DNA of 64,000 nucleotides, from positions 62,001 through 126,000 of the forward strand of contig NZ_JBHGAP010000006.1 in the NCBI RefSeq assembly GCF_042610495.1, given 5' to 3'. The position numbers were made by a program, and so were the translations under genes. The notes below the pieces were generated by a model. The model ran no database searches. It saw nothing but the letters and a program-made list of their open reading frames with translations, and was not told the DNA's origin. Position 1 is the stretch's first letter. Each line of letters starts with the position of its first letter. Below are positions 43,812 through 51,451 of the stretch, in pieces. This stretch comes from RU20A sp042610495. Its GTDB lineage: Bacteria > Pseudomonadota > Alphaproteobacteria > Rhizobiales > Rhizobiaceae.

Positions 43812-44071
43812 GCCGCCGCATCCTTCAGGAGCGCCTCCACCTCGGAAATGACGTCATCGAGATCCGTGCCATGGCCCGCGTCGATGTCGCGGTCCGCCTC
43901 GGCAAGCGCCATCAGCTCCTTCCCCTCGGCCGCGAGATAGGCTTTCAGGGCGCGGAGGATGATCCAGCTTCGGCTGCGCTCGCAGATGGCGGCGAGCTTT
44001 TCGACATCGGCGAGCACATCGGTCGGCAGGCGAAGTGTCAGGGGATCAGACATCTTTTGAGAAGACACCAT
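43808..44071 (-). CDS. CopG/ParD-like ribbon-helix-helix antitoxin
   Basis: An 87-residue protein. Residues about 8-50 (DPLTLRLPTDVLADVEKLA then RSRSWIILRALKAYLA) are a ribbon-helix-helix; the acidic C-terminus (AEADRDIDAGHGTDLDDVISEVEALLKDAAA) would bind the toxin. The ATG at 44071 has AAAGGAGAG six bases upstream. The stop overlaps the start of the interrupted ParE gene. It has its own promoter and a short palindrome. The antitoxin is intact although its toxin is not. Confidence 0.8.
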   Translation of the reverse strand: MVSSQKMSDPLTLRLPTDVLADVEKLAAICERSRSWIILRALKAYLAAEGKELMALAEADRDIDAGHGTDLDDVISEVEALLKDAAA

Positions 44072-44084
44072 TTTTCTCTCCTTT

Positions 44085-44125
44085 TGTAATACACCAACCC
44101 TACTCCTGGCCCATTCGGCCGTCAA
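44085..44125 (-). promoter_or_regulatory. Promoter and short palindrome of the RHH antitoxin gene
   Basis: Reading the minus strand: -35 TTGACG (44125-44120), 17-bp spacer, -10 TAGGGT (44102-44097), then the palindrome TGTATTACA (44093-44085) just before the AAAGGAGAG ribosome site. The layout fits an autorepressed TA operon. Confidence 0.55.
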
Positions 44126-44188
44126 TCCGCGCGAGGAACCGCTGCCACCCGCCCTTGCCGCCATCCTCCCGCTCCGGCATGATGAGGC

Positions 44189-45274
44189 ATGCCTGTCCTT
44201 CCCGTCCTTCGCCTCCTCCTTTTCCTCTGCTTGATGGCGGCGGGGCCGGGGGCTGTGCTGGCGGCGCCGGTCTTCTTCCCTGCCGGGTCGGGGGATGAGC
44301 ATGCGCCGATCCTGAAGGTCTATTCCTCGCTGGACGAGCATCTGGCCCGCCCGATGATCGAGGGGTTCCAGAAGGCCAATCCGGATGTGGCGGTCGATTA
44401 CGAGGACATGCTGACGGGGGAGATCTACGACCGGATCGTCAAGGAGACGGATGCGGGCGAAAAGACCGCCGATTTCGCCTTTTCCTCTGCCATGGACCTG
44501 CAGGTGAAGCTCAGCAATGACGGCTATGCGCAGCGCTCCGACCTTGCCATGAGCGGGCGCTGGCCGGCCTGGGCCAACTGGCGTAACACGGCCTATGCGC
44601 TGACCTTCGAGCCGGCCGTCTTCGTCTACCACAAGCCGAGCTTCAAGGGGCGCAAGCCGCCGGAAACGCGGGCCGAGTTCGTGGCCTATCTGAAGGAGAT
44701 GGGCGATGGCGTCTTCGGGCGGATCGGCACCTATGACATCGAGCGCTCCGGCGTCGGCTTCCTCTTCATGGCGCGCGATCAGGAGCAGTTCGGCGATATC
44801 TGGAGCGTCATCCAGGCCATGGGGCAGGCGGGCGTGAAGCTCTATTCCACCAGCCAGGCGATCCTCGAACGCGTCGCCGACGGGCGCTTCACCATCGGCT
44901 ACAACATCCTCGGCTCCTATGCGGCCGACTGGGCGGCGCGGCACCCGGATGTCGGCATCGTGCTGCCGAAGGACTATACCGTTGTCATGTCGCGCATCGG
45001 GCTGGTGCCGCAGGCCGCCGCACGGCCGGATCTCGGGCGGCGCTACCTCGATTTCTTCATGTCGCGCGAGGGGCAGCAGACGCTGGCCACGCAATTGCAG
45101 ATCCCCGCCGTCAGCCCAGATGTTGCCGGCGACAACACGGCCGTCACCCTGCAGGCGCTGCTCGGCGCCCAGTTGAAGCCAGTGCCCGTCAGCCCCGGCC
45201 TGATGGTCTATCTGGACCAGGTCAAGCGCGCCCGGCTGATCGCCCGCTGGAACGAGGCGCTCAGGCTGCATTGA
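44189..45274 (+). CDS. Periplasmic substrate-binding protein (COG1840/AfuA-like)
   Basis: A 361-residue extracellular solute-binding protein with a signal peptide (MPVLPVLRLLLFLCLMAAGPGAVLA, cleavage about 25). It has the FbpA/AfuA/PgtC plan: LKVYSSLDEHLARPMIEGFQ (about 40-59), YEDMLTGEIYDRIVKE, IGYNILGSYAADWA and the C-terminal hinge DLGRRYLDFFMSREGQQTLA. Members bind ferric ions, polyamines or phosphorylated acids. No permease or ATPase follows, so it is an orphan. Its divergent position relative to tctD-tctE, interrupted only by TA remnants, suggests it may feed ligand to TctE, as PgtC does in the PgtABC system (inference). Confidence 0.88.
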   Translation: MPVLPVLRLLLFLCLMAAGPGAVLAAPVFFPAGSGDEHAPILKVYSSLDEHLARPMIEGFQKANPDVAVDYEDMLTGEIYDRIVKETDAGEKTADFAFSSAMDLQVKLSNDGYAQRSDLAMSGRWPAWANWRNTAYALTFEPAVFVYHKPSFKGRKPPETRAEFVAYLKEMGDGVFGRIGTYDIERSGVGFLFMARDQEQFGDIWSVIQAMGQAGVKLYSTSQAILERVADGRFTIGYNILGSYAADWAARHPDVGIVLPKDYTVVMSRIGLVPQAAARPDLGRRYLDFFMSREGQQTLATQLQIPAVSPDVAGDNTAVTLQALLGAQLKPVPVSPGLMVYLDQVKRARLIARWNEALRLH

Positions 45275-45451
45275 CACGCTGACTGCGGGCGGTGGCGCCG
45301 GCAACGGGCATGGCAGCCCCCCATCATGGATGACGGCATCAGGCCCATGCCCGGATAGGACGGTTTGCCGGCGCCCTGCTAAGGACGGTCGCCATGCCAT
45401 GCTGCCGAGTGAGCCGACCGGAACGCGAGAACGAGAGCCCCGAAAAGCATG

Positions 45452-45475
45452 AAGCCGGCCCAAGGGGACCGGCTT
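45452..45475 (-). terminator. Terminator after small gene 45518-45679
   Basis: AAGCCGG (45452-45458) pairs with CCGGCTT (45469-45475) around a ten-base loop. Read on the minus strand it is followed by CATGCTTTTC. It lies 43 bases past the stop of the small minus-strand gene. Confidence 0.6.
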
Positions 45476-45517
45476 TCAAACATAGGCATCATGTCAGTCC
45501 GGATGGACCGATCGGGC

Positions 45518-45679
45518 TCAGGCGCCCGGGAAGGTCGTGGGGTCGATGCCGAGCGTGCGCAGGTCGCGGGCGGCCGGCTGGCGATGGCCCTCGACGGCGG
45601 CAGCGGCATTGCGGGCGGCACCGAAGACGGCGAAAGCGCGGGTGAAAACATTGCCGCGGGTCGTGGTGGTCTTGCTCAT
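45518..45679 (-). CDS. Small conserved-type protein (53 aa), unknown function
   Basis: A 53-residue frame that begins MSKTTTTRGNVFTRAFAVFG and ends with LGIDPTTFPGA after DLRTL. The pattern (basic N-terminal helix, Ala-rich helix, then a D/L-R-x-L-G-I-D tail) resembles the short DUF1127-like proteins abundant in rhizobia. AGAGGA stands about eight bases before the ATG at 45679 and a hairpin terminator follows the stop. The assignment to a family is tentative. No gene is seen in the 380 bp between it and the chemoreceptor at 46060. Confidence 0.6.
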   Translation of the reverse strand: MSKTTTTRGNVFTRAFAVFGAARNAAAAVEGHRQPAARDLRTLGIDPTTFPGA

Positions 45680-45931
45680 CTCATTCATCCTCTTCATCTC
45701 TCTCTTGACGGATTGAAGATGGGGGCGAGCGGGTCATTTCACAACGCCCAAGTCAGCAGCCCAGCCATGCAGGTGCGACAGGGCGGGTTAACGGCGACGG
45801 CGCCATCCGCGCCGGGGACAGGGCCAGGAACGGGGCCAAGATCGCGCGCCGCGCGACCAAAACGGGTGCCAAAGCCATATTCGTTGCTGCGAGTCTTCGA
45901 TTTTAATGAGCACTTAATTGAAATTTTACGC

Positions 45932-45949
45932 ATGTCATAAATTGTTCAC
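45932..45949 (+). promoter_or_regulatory. Pho-box-like site upstream of chemoreceptor
   Basis: ATGTCAT-AAAT-TGTTCAC (45932-45949) resembles the PhoB box layout (two CTGTCAT-type heptamers 11 bp apart). The first half differs by one base and the second by three. It is about 110 bp before the ATG at 46060 in an AT-rich stretch. It may be coincidental. Confidence 0.25.
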
Positions 45950-46059
45950 ATTCGAGCAGAGGCGGCCCTGACCACCTTCGCAACGCCCATGATGCCGGCG
46001 TTTTGCCCTGGCCTCCGCGCGAGGCATGACCGTCGCCCATCCCACGAGGATCTGCTCTT

Positions 46060-47982
46060 ATGTTCTCACGCTCGCTCTCCATCAGCACCAAACTTGCCCT
46101 GATGTCCGGTGCCGGCATTCTTCTCATGCTGGTTGTGGCGGTGGCGGGGTGGATGCTGAACGACGCTGTCACGGCTGCGGTGACGCGGGGTCGCGTCCAG
46201 GCCGAAATCACCCGCAACCTGATCGACATGAAAGCGTCCGTCCGCGGGCTGGAAACCGGGGTCGCCTGGGTCCGCCTCGCTGCGTCGGACGACGACTTGA
46301 ACTCGGCGATCGACTATATGGGCAAGCGTCATCAGTCGGCTCTCAAATATATCGGCCTCGCCAAGGAGGCGATGACGATCCCCGCAAACAAGCAGCGGGC
46401 GGAGAAGATCGAGACGATCATCGCGGCGGACGACGTGCTGATCGAGCAGCTCGAAGCGGCACTGCGCGCGAAGGCGGATACGGCCGACGTCGTCGCCAAG
46501 CTTTCGACGAGCTTCACGGAGATCGGCCATCTGATCGACGAGGCCGTCAACGCGGCCAAGGCGGCGAGCGAGGCTGCCGACCAGAACCGGCGCGACCTGC
46601 AGTCCCTGTCGTCCACCGTCAGCCTCGTCATGTCGGGCCTGATGATCGCGCTGCTCGTCGCCTCCGCGCTCTTCGGCCGCAAGGTGATCGCGCAGCCGAT
46701 CCGCCGCATCACCGCCAGCATGAACGGCCTTGCCGGCGGCGATCTCGACACGGCCATTCCCTTTGCCGGCCGCAAGGACGAAGTGGGCGAGATGGCGGCT
46801 GCCGTGCAGGTCTTTCGCGCCAATGCGCTGAAGGTGCGCGAGATGAATGCGCAGGAAGCCGCGCTGCAGGCGCAGAATGCCGACCTCCAGAGCAGCATCG
46901 CGGCGGTCGTCTCCTCGGCGGTTGACGGCAATTTCACCCGGCGCATCGAAAAGCACTACGAGAACCCGCATCTCAACACCTTCGCCGCCAGCGTGAACGA
47001 TCTTCTGGCCTCGGTCGACGAGGGCGTGCGGGAAACGCAGCGCGTCGTGGCCGCCCTTGCCGATGGCGACCTGACCGAGTCGATGAATGGCAGCTTCCGC
47101 GGCTCGTTCCGGGAGTTGCAGTCGAATGTCGATACCGCGATGAAGAGCCTGCGCACCGTGATGAGCGAAGTGCTTCTCGCCATCGAGACGATCAATGGCG
47201 GCACGGGCGAACTGCGCGCCGCCGCCAACGATCTGTCGCGCCGCACCGAGCAGCAGGCCGCCTCACTGGAGGAGACCGCCGCAGCGCTTGAGGAAATCAC
47301 CTCCGCCGTCGGCAATTCCACCGATCGCTCGCTGCAGGCCGCGACGATGGTCACCGAGGCGCGCCGCAACACCGAGCAGTCGAGCACGGTGGTGCGCCAG
47401 GCCGTCGAGGCCATGGAGCGCATCGAGCAGGCCTCCTCCGGCATTGGCCAGATCATCAACGTCATCGACGAGATCGCCTTCCAGACCAATCTTCTGGCGC
47501 TCAATGCCGGCGTGGAAGCCGCGCGGGCGGGCGAGGCCGGCAAGGGCTTTGCCGTCGTCGCACAGGAGGTGCGCGAGCTTGCCCAGCGCTCCGCCACCGC
47601 GGCCAAGGACATCAAGGCACTCATCCATCGCTCCAGCACCGAGGTGACATCCGGCGTCGCCCTCGTCACGCAGACGGGCACGGCCCTCGACACGATCCAT
47701 GGCAACGTCGCCGCCATCGACGAGCAGATCCGCTCGATTGCCGGCACCTCGCGCGAACAGTCGACCGGCCTCCAGGAGGTCAACACGGCTGTCAACCAGA
47801 TGGATCAGGCCACCCAGCAGAATGCCGCCATGGTGGAGGAGCAGACCGCTGCCACCGCCCGGCTTGCGGAGGAAACCCAGCGGCTGCGCAGCCTCGTCAG
47901 CCGCTTCCGCATCGAAAAGGCCGGCGAGACCGGCCGTGCCGCGCCCGCGCGCTACACCCCGCCGCAGCGCCTGGCGAGCTGA
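46060..47982 (+). CDS. Transmembrane methyl-accepting chemotaxis protein
   Basis: A 640-residue chemoreceptor with membrane helices at about 12-33 and 188-210 and a periplasmic helical-bundle ligand domain between them (about 34-187; long heptad-like helices, no Cache strands). HAMP segments follow (about 211-265 and again near 285-375), then the signalling hairpin IAFQTNLLALNAGVEAARAG and a final helix ending QRLRSLVSRFRIEKAG. The C-terminal tail (RYTPPQRLAS) has no xWxxF docking peptide, unlike the receptor at 29038. The helical-bundle sensor suits organic acids, which would match the adjacent tctCBA genes, but this is only a neighbourhood argument. A strong palindromic terminator follows. 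Confidence 0.92.
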   Translation: MFSRSLSISTKLALMSGAGILLMLVVAVAGWMLNDAVTAAVTRGRVQAEITRNLIDMKASVRGLETGVAWVRLAASDDDLNSAIDYMGKRHQSALKYIGLAKEAMTIPANKQRAEKIETIIAADDVLIEQLEAALRAKADTADVVAKLSTSFTEIGHLIDEAVNAAKAASEAADQNRRDLQSLSSTVSLVMSGLMIALLVASALFGRKVIAQPIRRITASMNGLAGGDLDTAIPFAGRKDEVGEMAAAVQVFRANALKVREMNAQEAALQAQNADLQSSIAAVVSSAVDGNFTRRIEKHYENPHLNTFAASVNDLLASVDEGVRETQRVVAALADGDLTESMNGSFRGSFRELQSNVDTAMKSLRTVMSEVLLAIETINGGTGELRAAANDLSRRTEQQAASLEETAAALEEITSAVGNSTDRSLQAATMVTEARRNTEQSSTVVRQAVEAMERIEQASSGIGQIINVIDEIAFQTNLLALNAGVEAARAGEAGKGFAVVAQEVRELAQRSATAAKDIKALIHRSSTEVTSGVALVTQTGTALDTIHGNVAAIDEQIRSIAGTSREQSTGLQEVNTAVNQMDQATQQNAAMVEEQTAATARLAEETQRLRSLVSRFRIEKAGETGRAAPARYTPPQRLAS

Positions 47983-48008
47983 TCGCGCCACCAGCGTCCC
48001 GACATGGA

Positions 48009-48042
48009 AAAGCGCGCGCGTTCGGCCGAACGCGCGCGCTTT
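48009..48042. terminator. Bidirectional terminator between chemoreceptor and tctA
   Basis: A perfect 34-bp palindrome (48009-48042; AAAGCGCGCGCG, then TTCGGCCGAA at the centre) followed by TTGTTCTTT on the plus strand. It lies between the two convergent stop codons (47982 and 48073) and can end both transcripts. Confidence 0.85.
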
Positions 48043-48072
48043 GTTCTTTGCAGGCGGTTTGGCGGGTCCCGC

Positions 48073-49590
48073 TCAGTCCTCGTTGGCGGCAAGCTGCGAA
48101 AGCACCTGGCCGCGACCCCGTGCCCGCATGATCAGCGGCACGATGAGGGCAAGGGCTGCGATGGCGAGCAGCGCGGCGGCGATCGGCGAGGTGAAGAGCA
48201 CGCTCCAGTCGCCTTGGCTGATGGCGAGCGCCCGGCGCAGTTGCTGTTCGGCGAGCGGCCCGAGGATGAGGCCGACGACGACGGGGGCGATCGGGTAGCC
48301 GAGAACCCGCATGACGTAGCCCATCAGGCCGAAGGCGAGCAGCATGCCGAGCTCGAAGACCGACGGATTGGCGCCGATCGTGCCGAGCGTCGCAAACAAC
48401 AGGATGCCGGCATAGAGCCAGGGCTTGGGAATGGTCAGCAGCCGCACCCACAGGCCGATCAGCGGCAGGTTCAGCACCAGCAGCATGAAGTTGGCGATGA
48501 GCAGGCTGGCGATCAGGCCCCAGACGAGCTGCGGATTGGTTGCGAAGAGAAGCGGGCCGGGCTGCAGGCCGTATTGCTGGAAGCCGGCCAGCATGATCGC
48601 CGCCGTCGCCGTGGTCGGCAGGCCGAGCGTGAGCAGCGGCACCAGCGTCCCGGCGGCCGACGCATTGTTGGCCGCTTCCGGGCCGGCCACGCCTTCGATG
48701 GCGCCGTTGCCGAACTCTTCCGGATGCTTCGTCAGGCGCTTTTCCGTGGCGTAGGAGAGGAAGGTGCCGATCTCGGCGCCGCCGGCCGGCATGGCGCCGA
48801 TCGGGAAGCCGATTGCGGTGCCGCGCAGCCAGGGCTTCCAGGAGCGCGCCCAGTCGGCCTTGGTCATCCACAGCGATCCCTTGACCGCCTCGATCGTCTC
48901 CGGGCCGCGATTGCCCTGCGCGGCGATGTAGAGCGTCTCGCCGATCGCGAACATGGCAACCGCCAGCGTCGTCACCTCGACGCCGTCGAGCAGGTCCGGC
49001 ACGCCGAAGCTGAGGCGCGTCTGGCCGGTCAGCTGGTCGATGCCGATCATGGCGAGTGCAAAGCCGATGAAGAGCGAGGTGAGACCCCTGAGCGTCGAAT
49101 CCCCGAAGGCGGAGGAGACGGTGACGAAGGCGAGCACCATCAACGCGAAATATTCGCGCGGCCCGAAGACCAGCGCCAGCTTGACGATATACGGCGCGAT
49201 GAAGGCGAGACCGATGGTGGCGATGAGGCCCGCGACGAAGGAGCCGATGGCGGCGGTGGCAAGCGCCGGCCCGCCGCGCCCGGCGCGCGCCATCTTGTTG
49301 CCCTCCAGCGCGGTGACGATCGAGGCGCTTTCGCCGGGCGTGTTCAGCAGGATCGAGGTGGTCGATCCCCCATACATGCCGCCGTAATAGATGCCGGCGA
49401 ACATGATCAGCGATCCCGCCGGATCGAGCTGGAAGGTGATGGGCAGCAGAAGCGCCACCGTCAGCGCCGGGCCGATGCCGGGCAGCACGCCGACGGCGGT
49501 GCCGAGCGTCACGCCGATCAGCGCATAGAGCAGGTTCATCGGCTGCGTGGCGACGCCGACCCCCTGCAGGAGGAATTCGAAGGTGTTCAT
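48073..49590 (-). CDS. tctA: Tripartite tricarboxylate transporter, large permease TctA
   Basis: A 505-residue inner-membrane permease with about twelve hydrophobic segments, the large subunit of a tripartite tricarboxylate transporter that uses an ion gradient and the binding protein TctC. The conserved blocks are GVLPGIGPALTVALLLPITF (about 36-55), FAGIYYGGMYGGSTTSILLNTPGE (about 68-91) and GFPIGAMPAGGAEIGTFLSYATEK (about 256-279), the two TctA signature loops. The ATG at 49590 (MNTFEFLLQG) is the family start, with GAGGG upstream. It is third in the tctC-tctB-tctA operon, 104 bases after tctB. Confidence 0.96.
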   Translation of the reverse strand: MNTFEFLLQGVGVATQPMNLLYALIGVTLGTAVGVLPGIGPALTVALLLPITFQLDPAGSLIMFAGIYYGGMYGGSTTSILLNTPGESASIVTALEGNKMARAGRGGPALATAAIGSFVAGLIATIGLAFIAPYIVKLALVFGPREYFALMVLAFVTVSSAFGDSTLRGLTSLFIGFALAMIGIDQLTGQTRLSFGVPDLLDGVEVTTLAVAMFAIGETLYIAAQGNRGPETIEAVKGSLWMTKADWARSWKPWLRGTAIGFPIGAMPAGGAEIGTFLSYATEKRLTKHPEEFGNGAIEGVAGPEAANNASAAGTLVPLLTLGLPTTATAAIMLAGFQQYGLQPGPLLFATNPQLVWGLIASLLIANFMLLVLNLPLIGLWVRLLTIPKPWLYAGILLFATLGTIGANPSVFELGMLLAFGLMGYVMRVLGYPIAPVVVGLILGPLAEQQLRRALAISQGDWSVLFTSPIAAALLAIAALALIVPLIMRARGRGQVLSQLAANED

Positions 49591-49694
49591 AGGCGTGACC
49601 CTCAAGCCTGCCACGCAGGGTGTCTGCGGTGGATACAGGCATCAAAACAGGACGGAAAGGGCGTCGGCCGCGTGGCACGCGGCCCGGGCGCCTC

Positions 49695-50186
49695 TCAGGG
49701 CAGCAGGCGTTCCAGCGGCCCGGCCGGCAGCGACAGCTGAAGCAGGCGGGCGAAAACGAACCAGATGACGAGCGACAGCAGAATGCCCGCCGGCACCGAG
49801 ATCCACAGCTTGCGCCGGCCGAAGGCGGCGGCGGTTGCGGCAAACAGCACGCCGGTCGCGATCGAAAAGCCGGCCGTCTTCAACAGCAGCATCTGCGCGG
49901 CGAGACCGCCGACGATCCACACGACGGGACCGATCTCCTGATGCTCGCGCTCGGGAAACTCGCCGCGAAAGGCCGCGACGACCGTCCAGATGGCAAGCCC
50001 GATCAGGCCGATCGCCACCACATAGGGCACCGTCGTCGGCCCGACCGGGGAGTAGGCGACGAGGGCTGCGAGGTGGGAGGTGTCCCACAGAATCACGCCG
50101 GCAATGGCGGCGAGCACGATGGCGGCCCCGAGCGCCGCCCAATCCGGGCGGCGCGGCGTTGCGTGAGAGGGGTTGTGACCGCTCAT
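49695..50186 (-). CDS. tctB: Tripartite tricarboxylate transporter, small permease TctB
   Basis: A 163-residue small membrane subunit with four hydrophobic segments (about 19-35, 50-70, 88-110, 125-150), as expected for TctB. It couples with TctA in citrate/tricarboxylate uptake. Sequence conservation in this family is low, so identity rests on length, topology and position. Its ATG overlaps the tctC stop (ATGA), indicating tight translational coupling. Confidence 0.88.
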   Translation of the reverse strand: MSGHNPSHATPRRPDWAALGAAIVLAAIAGVILWDTSHLAALVAYSPVGPTTVPYVVAIGLIGLAIWTVVAAFRGEFPEREHQEIGPVVWIVGGLAAQMLLLKTAGFSIATGVLFAATAAAFGRRKLWISVPAGILLSLVIWFVFARLLQLSLPAGPLERLLP

Positions 50187-51127
50187 TTCACCAGTCCGAT
50201 ATCCTTGAGGGTCGTCTCGGTGGCGGCGATGTCCTTTGCCAGCTGTTCGTCGAAGGCGGCGCCGGCGAGGTAGGTGTCCTGCCAGCCCTTGGTCTTCAGC
50301 GTTTCCTGCCAGCCGGCCGACTTGACGAGCTTTTCGATGTCTGCGGAGACGGCGGCCTTCTGTTCGTCCGTCAGGCCCGGTGCTGCCGCGATCATGCGCC
50401 AGTTCTGCACCACCACGTCGAGGCCGGCTTCCTTCAGCGTCGGGGCATCGACGCCTTCAAGGCGCTCTTCGCTGGTGACGGCGAGCAGGCGCAGCGTGCC
50501 GGACTTCACCTGGCTTTCGAACTCGCCATAGCCGGAAATGCCGGCCGAGACCTGCGATCCGAGGATGGCCGCCAGCGCTTCGCCGCCGCCGGAAAAGGCG
50601 ATGTAGTTGATCTTGGTCGGATCGACGCCGGCCGCCTTGGCGATCTGGCCGACCGCGATGTGGTCCGTGCCGCCGGCCGAGCCGCCGCCCCAGGAAACCG
50701 AACCCGGATCCTTCTTCAGCGCCGCGATGAGGTCGCCGATGGTCTGGAAGGGCGAGGAGGCGGGAACGACGATGGCTTCGTATTCGCCGGTCAGACGCGC
50801 GATCGGCGTCACGTCCTTCAGCGTCACGGGTGCCTTGTTGGTGAGGATGGCGCCGACCATGACGTAGCCGCCGACGATGAGCGCATTGGGATTGCCGGCC
50901 GACTGGCTGGCGAACTGGGCAAGGCCGATCGTGCCGCCGGCACCCGGAACGTTCTGCACCTGCACATTGCCGGCCAGACCTTCCTGCTGCATGACCTGCT
51001 GGATGGAGCGGGCCGTCTGGTCCCAGCCGCCGCCGGGATTGGCGGGCGCGATGATGGTGTAGTCGGCGGCAAAGGCCGGCAGCGAGAGCGCGCCGGCGAT
51101 CAGCGAGGCGAGAAAGAAGTGCTTCAA
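50183..51127 (-). CDS. tctC: Tripartite tricarboxylate transporter binding protein TctC
   Basis: A 314-residue periplasmic binding protein with a Sec signal peptide (KHFFLASLIAGALSLPAFA, cut about 20). TctC/Bug-family marks are IIAPANPGGGWDQTARSIQ (about 25-43), NVPGAGGTIGLAQFA and SWGGGSAGGTDHIAVGQIA. It carries the tricarboxylate to TctAB. The start is TTG at 51127, supported by GGAGG eight bases upstream and by the signal-peptide position; no ATG or GTG fits. Upstream (51302-51323) lie two tandem 11-bp repeats, probably an activator site. A transport target for TctD/TctE is inferred. Confidence 0.94.
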   Translation of the reverse strand: MKHFFLASLIAGALSLPAFAADYTIIAPANPGGGWDQTARSIQQVMQQEGLAGNVQVQNVPGAGGTIGLAQFASQSAGNPNALIVGGYVMVGAILTNKAPVTLKDVTPIARLTGEYEAIVVPASSPFQTIGDLIAALKKDPGSVSWGGGSAGGTDHIAVGQIAKAAGVDPTKINYIAFSGGGEALAAILGSQVSAGISGYGEFESQVKSGTLRLLAVTSEERLEGVDAPTLKEAGLDVVVQNWRMIAAAPGLTDEQKAAVSADIEKLVKSAGWQETLKTKGWQDTYLAGAAFDEQLAKDIAATETTLKDIGLVK

Positions 51128-51301
51128 GGTCGTGTCCTCCGTTGGCCGCACTACGTGCGGCGTCATGAACCATGATGCGGGAGAACAGGCGCGGGCCCGC
51201 TTCGAGCGAAGCGGCGCATCCGGCGATGTGTGGCAGTCCTCCCGGCCCGCGACACCCCGCCTCCACGGCGTGTCCGGTCGCGCACAAGGCACCACAGCAA
51301 G

Positions 51302-51323
51302 CTGACATTTAACTGACATTTAA
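51302..51323 (-). promoter_or_regulatory. Tandem 11-bp direct repeat upstream of tctC
   Basis: CTGACATTTAA occurs twice without a gap (51302-51312 and 51313-51323); on the tctC strand this reads TTAAATGTCAG twice. An 11-bp period places both copies on one face of the helix, the usual target of OmpR/PhoB-type response regulators. It is about 175 bp upstream of tctC. TctD is the best candidate, and PhoB is possible because TGTCA repeats are also the core of Pho boxes. The surrounding 51128-51396 region holds no gene. Confidence 0.6.
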
Positions 51324-51396
51324 CGATTGAAAGTTTCGCAGCACGCGTGACAGGCCAACGGGCAACGGGACCGCAGGACGATCCACCAGCACGAAA

Positions 51397-51422
51397 AAGC
51401 CCGCGATCGCGACCGCGGGCTT
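51397..51422 (-). terminator. Intrinsic terminator of the DUF475 gene
   Basis: AAGCCCGCG (51397-51405) pairs with CGCGGGCTT (51414-51422) around an eight-base loop. On the minus strand the stem is followed by TTT and CGTGC, 30 bases after the stop at 51452. Confidence 0.75.
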
Positions 51423-51451
51423 CGACTTGTCTTAAAGGTGAGGACGCTGCC

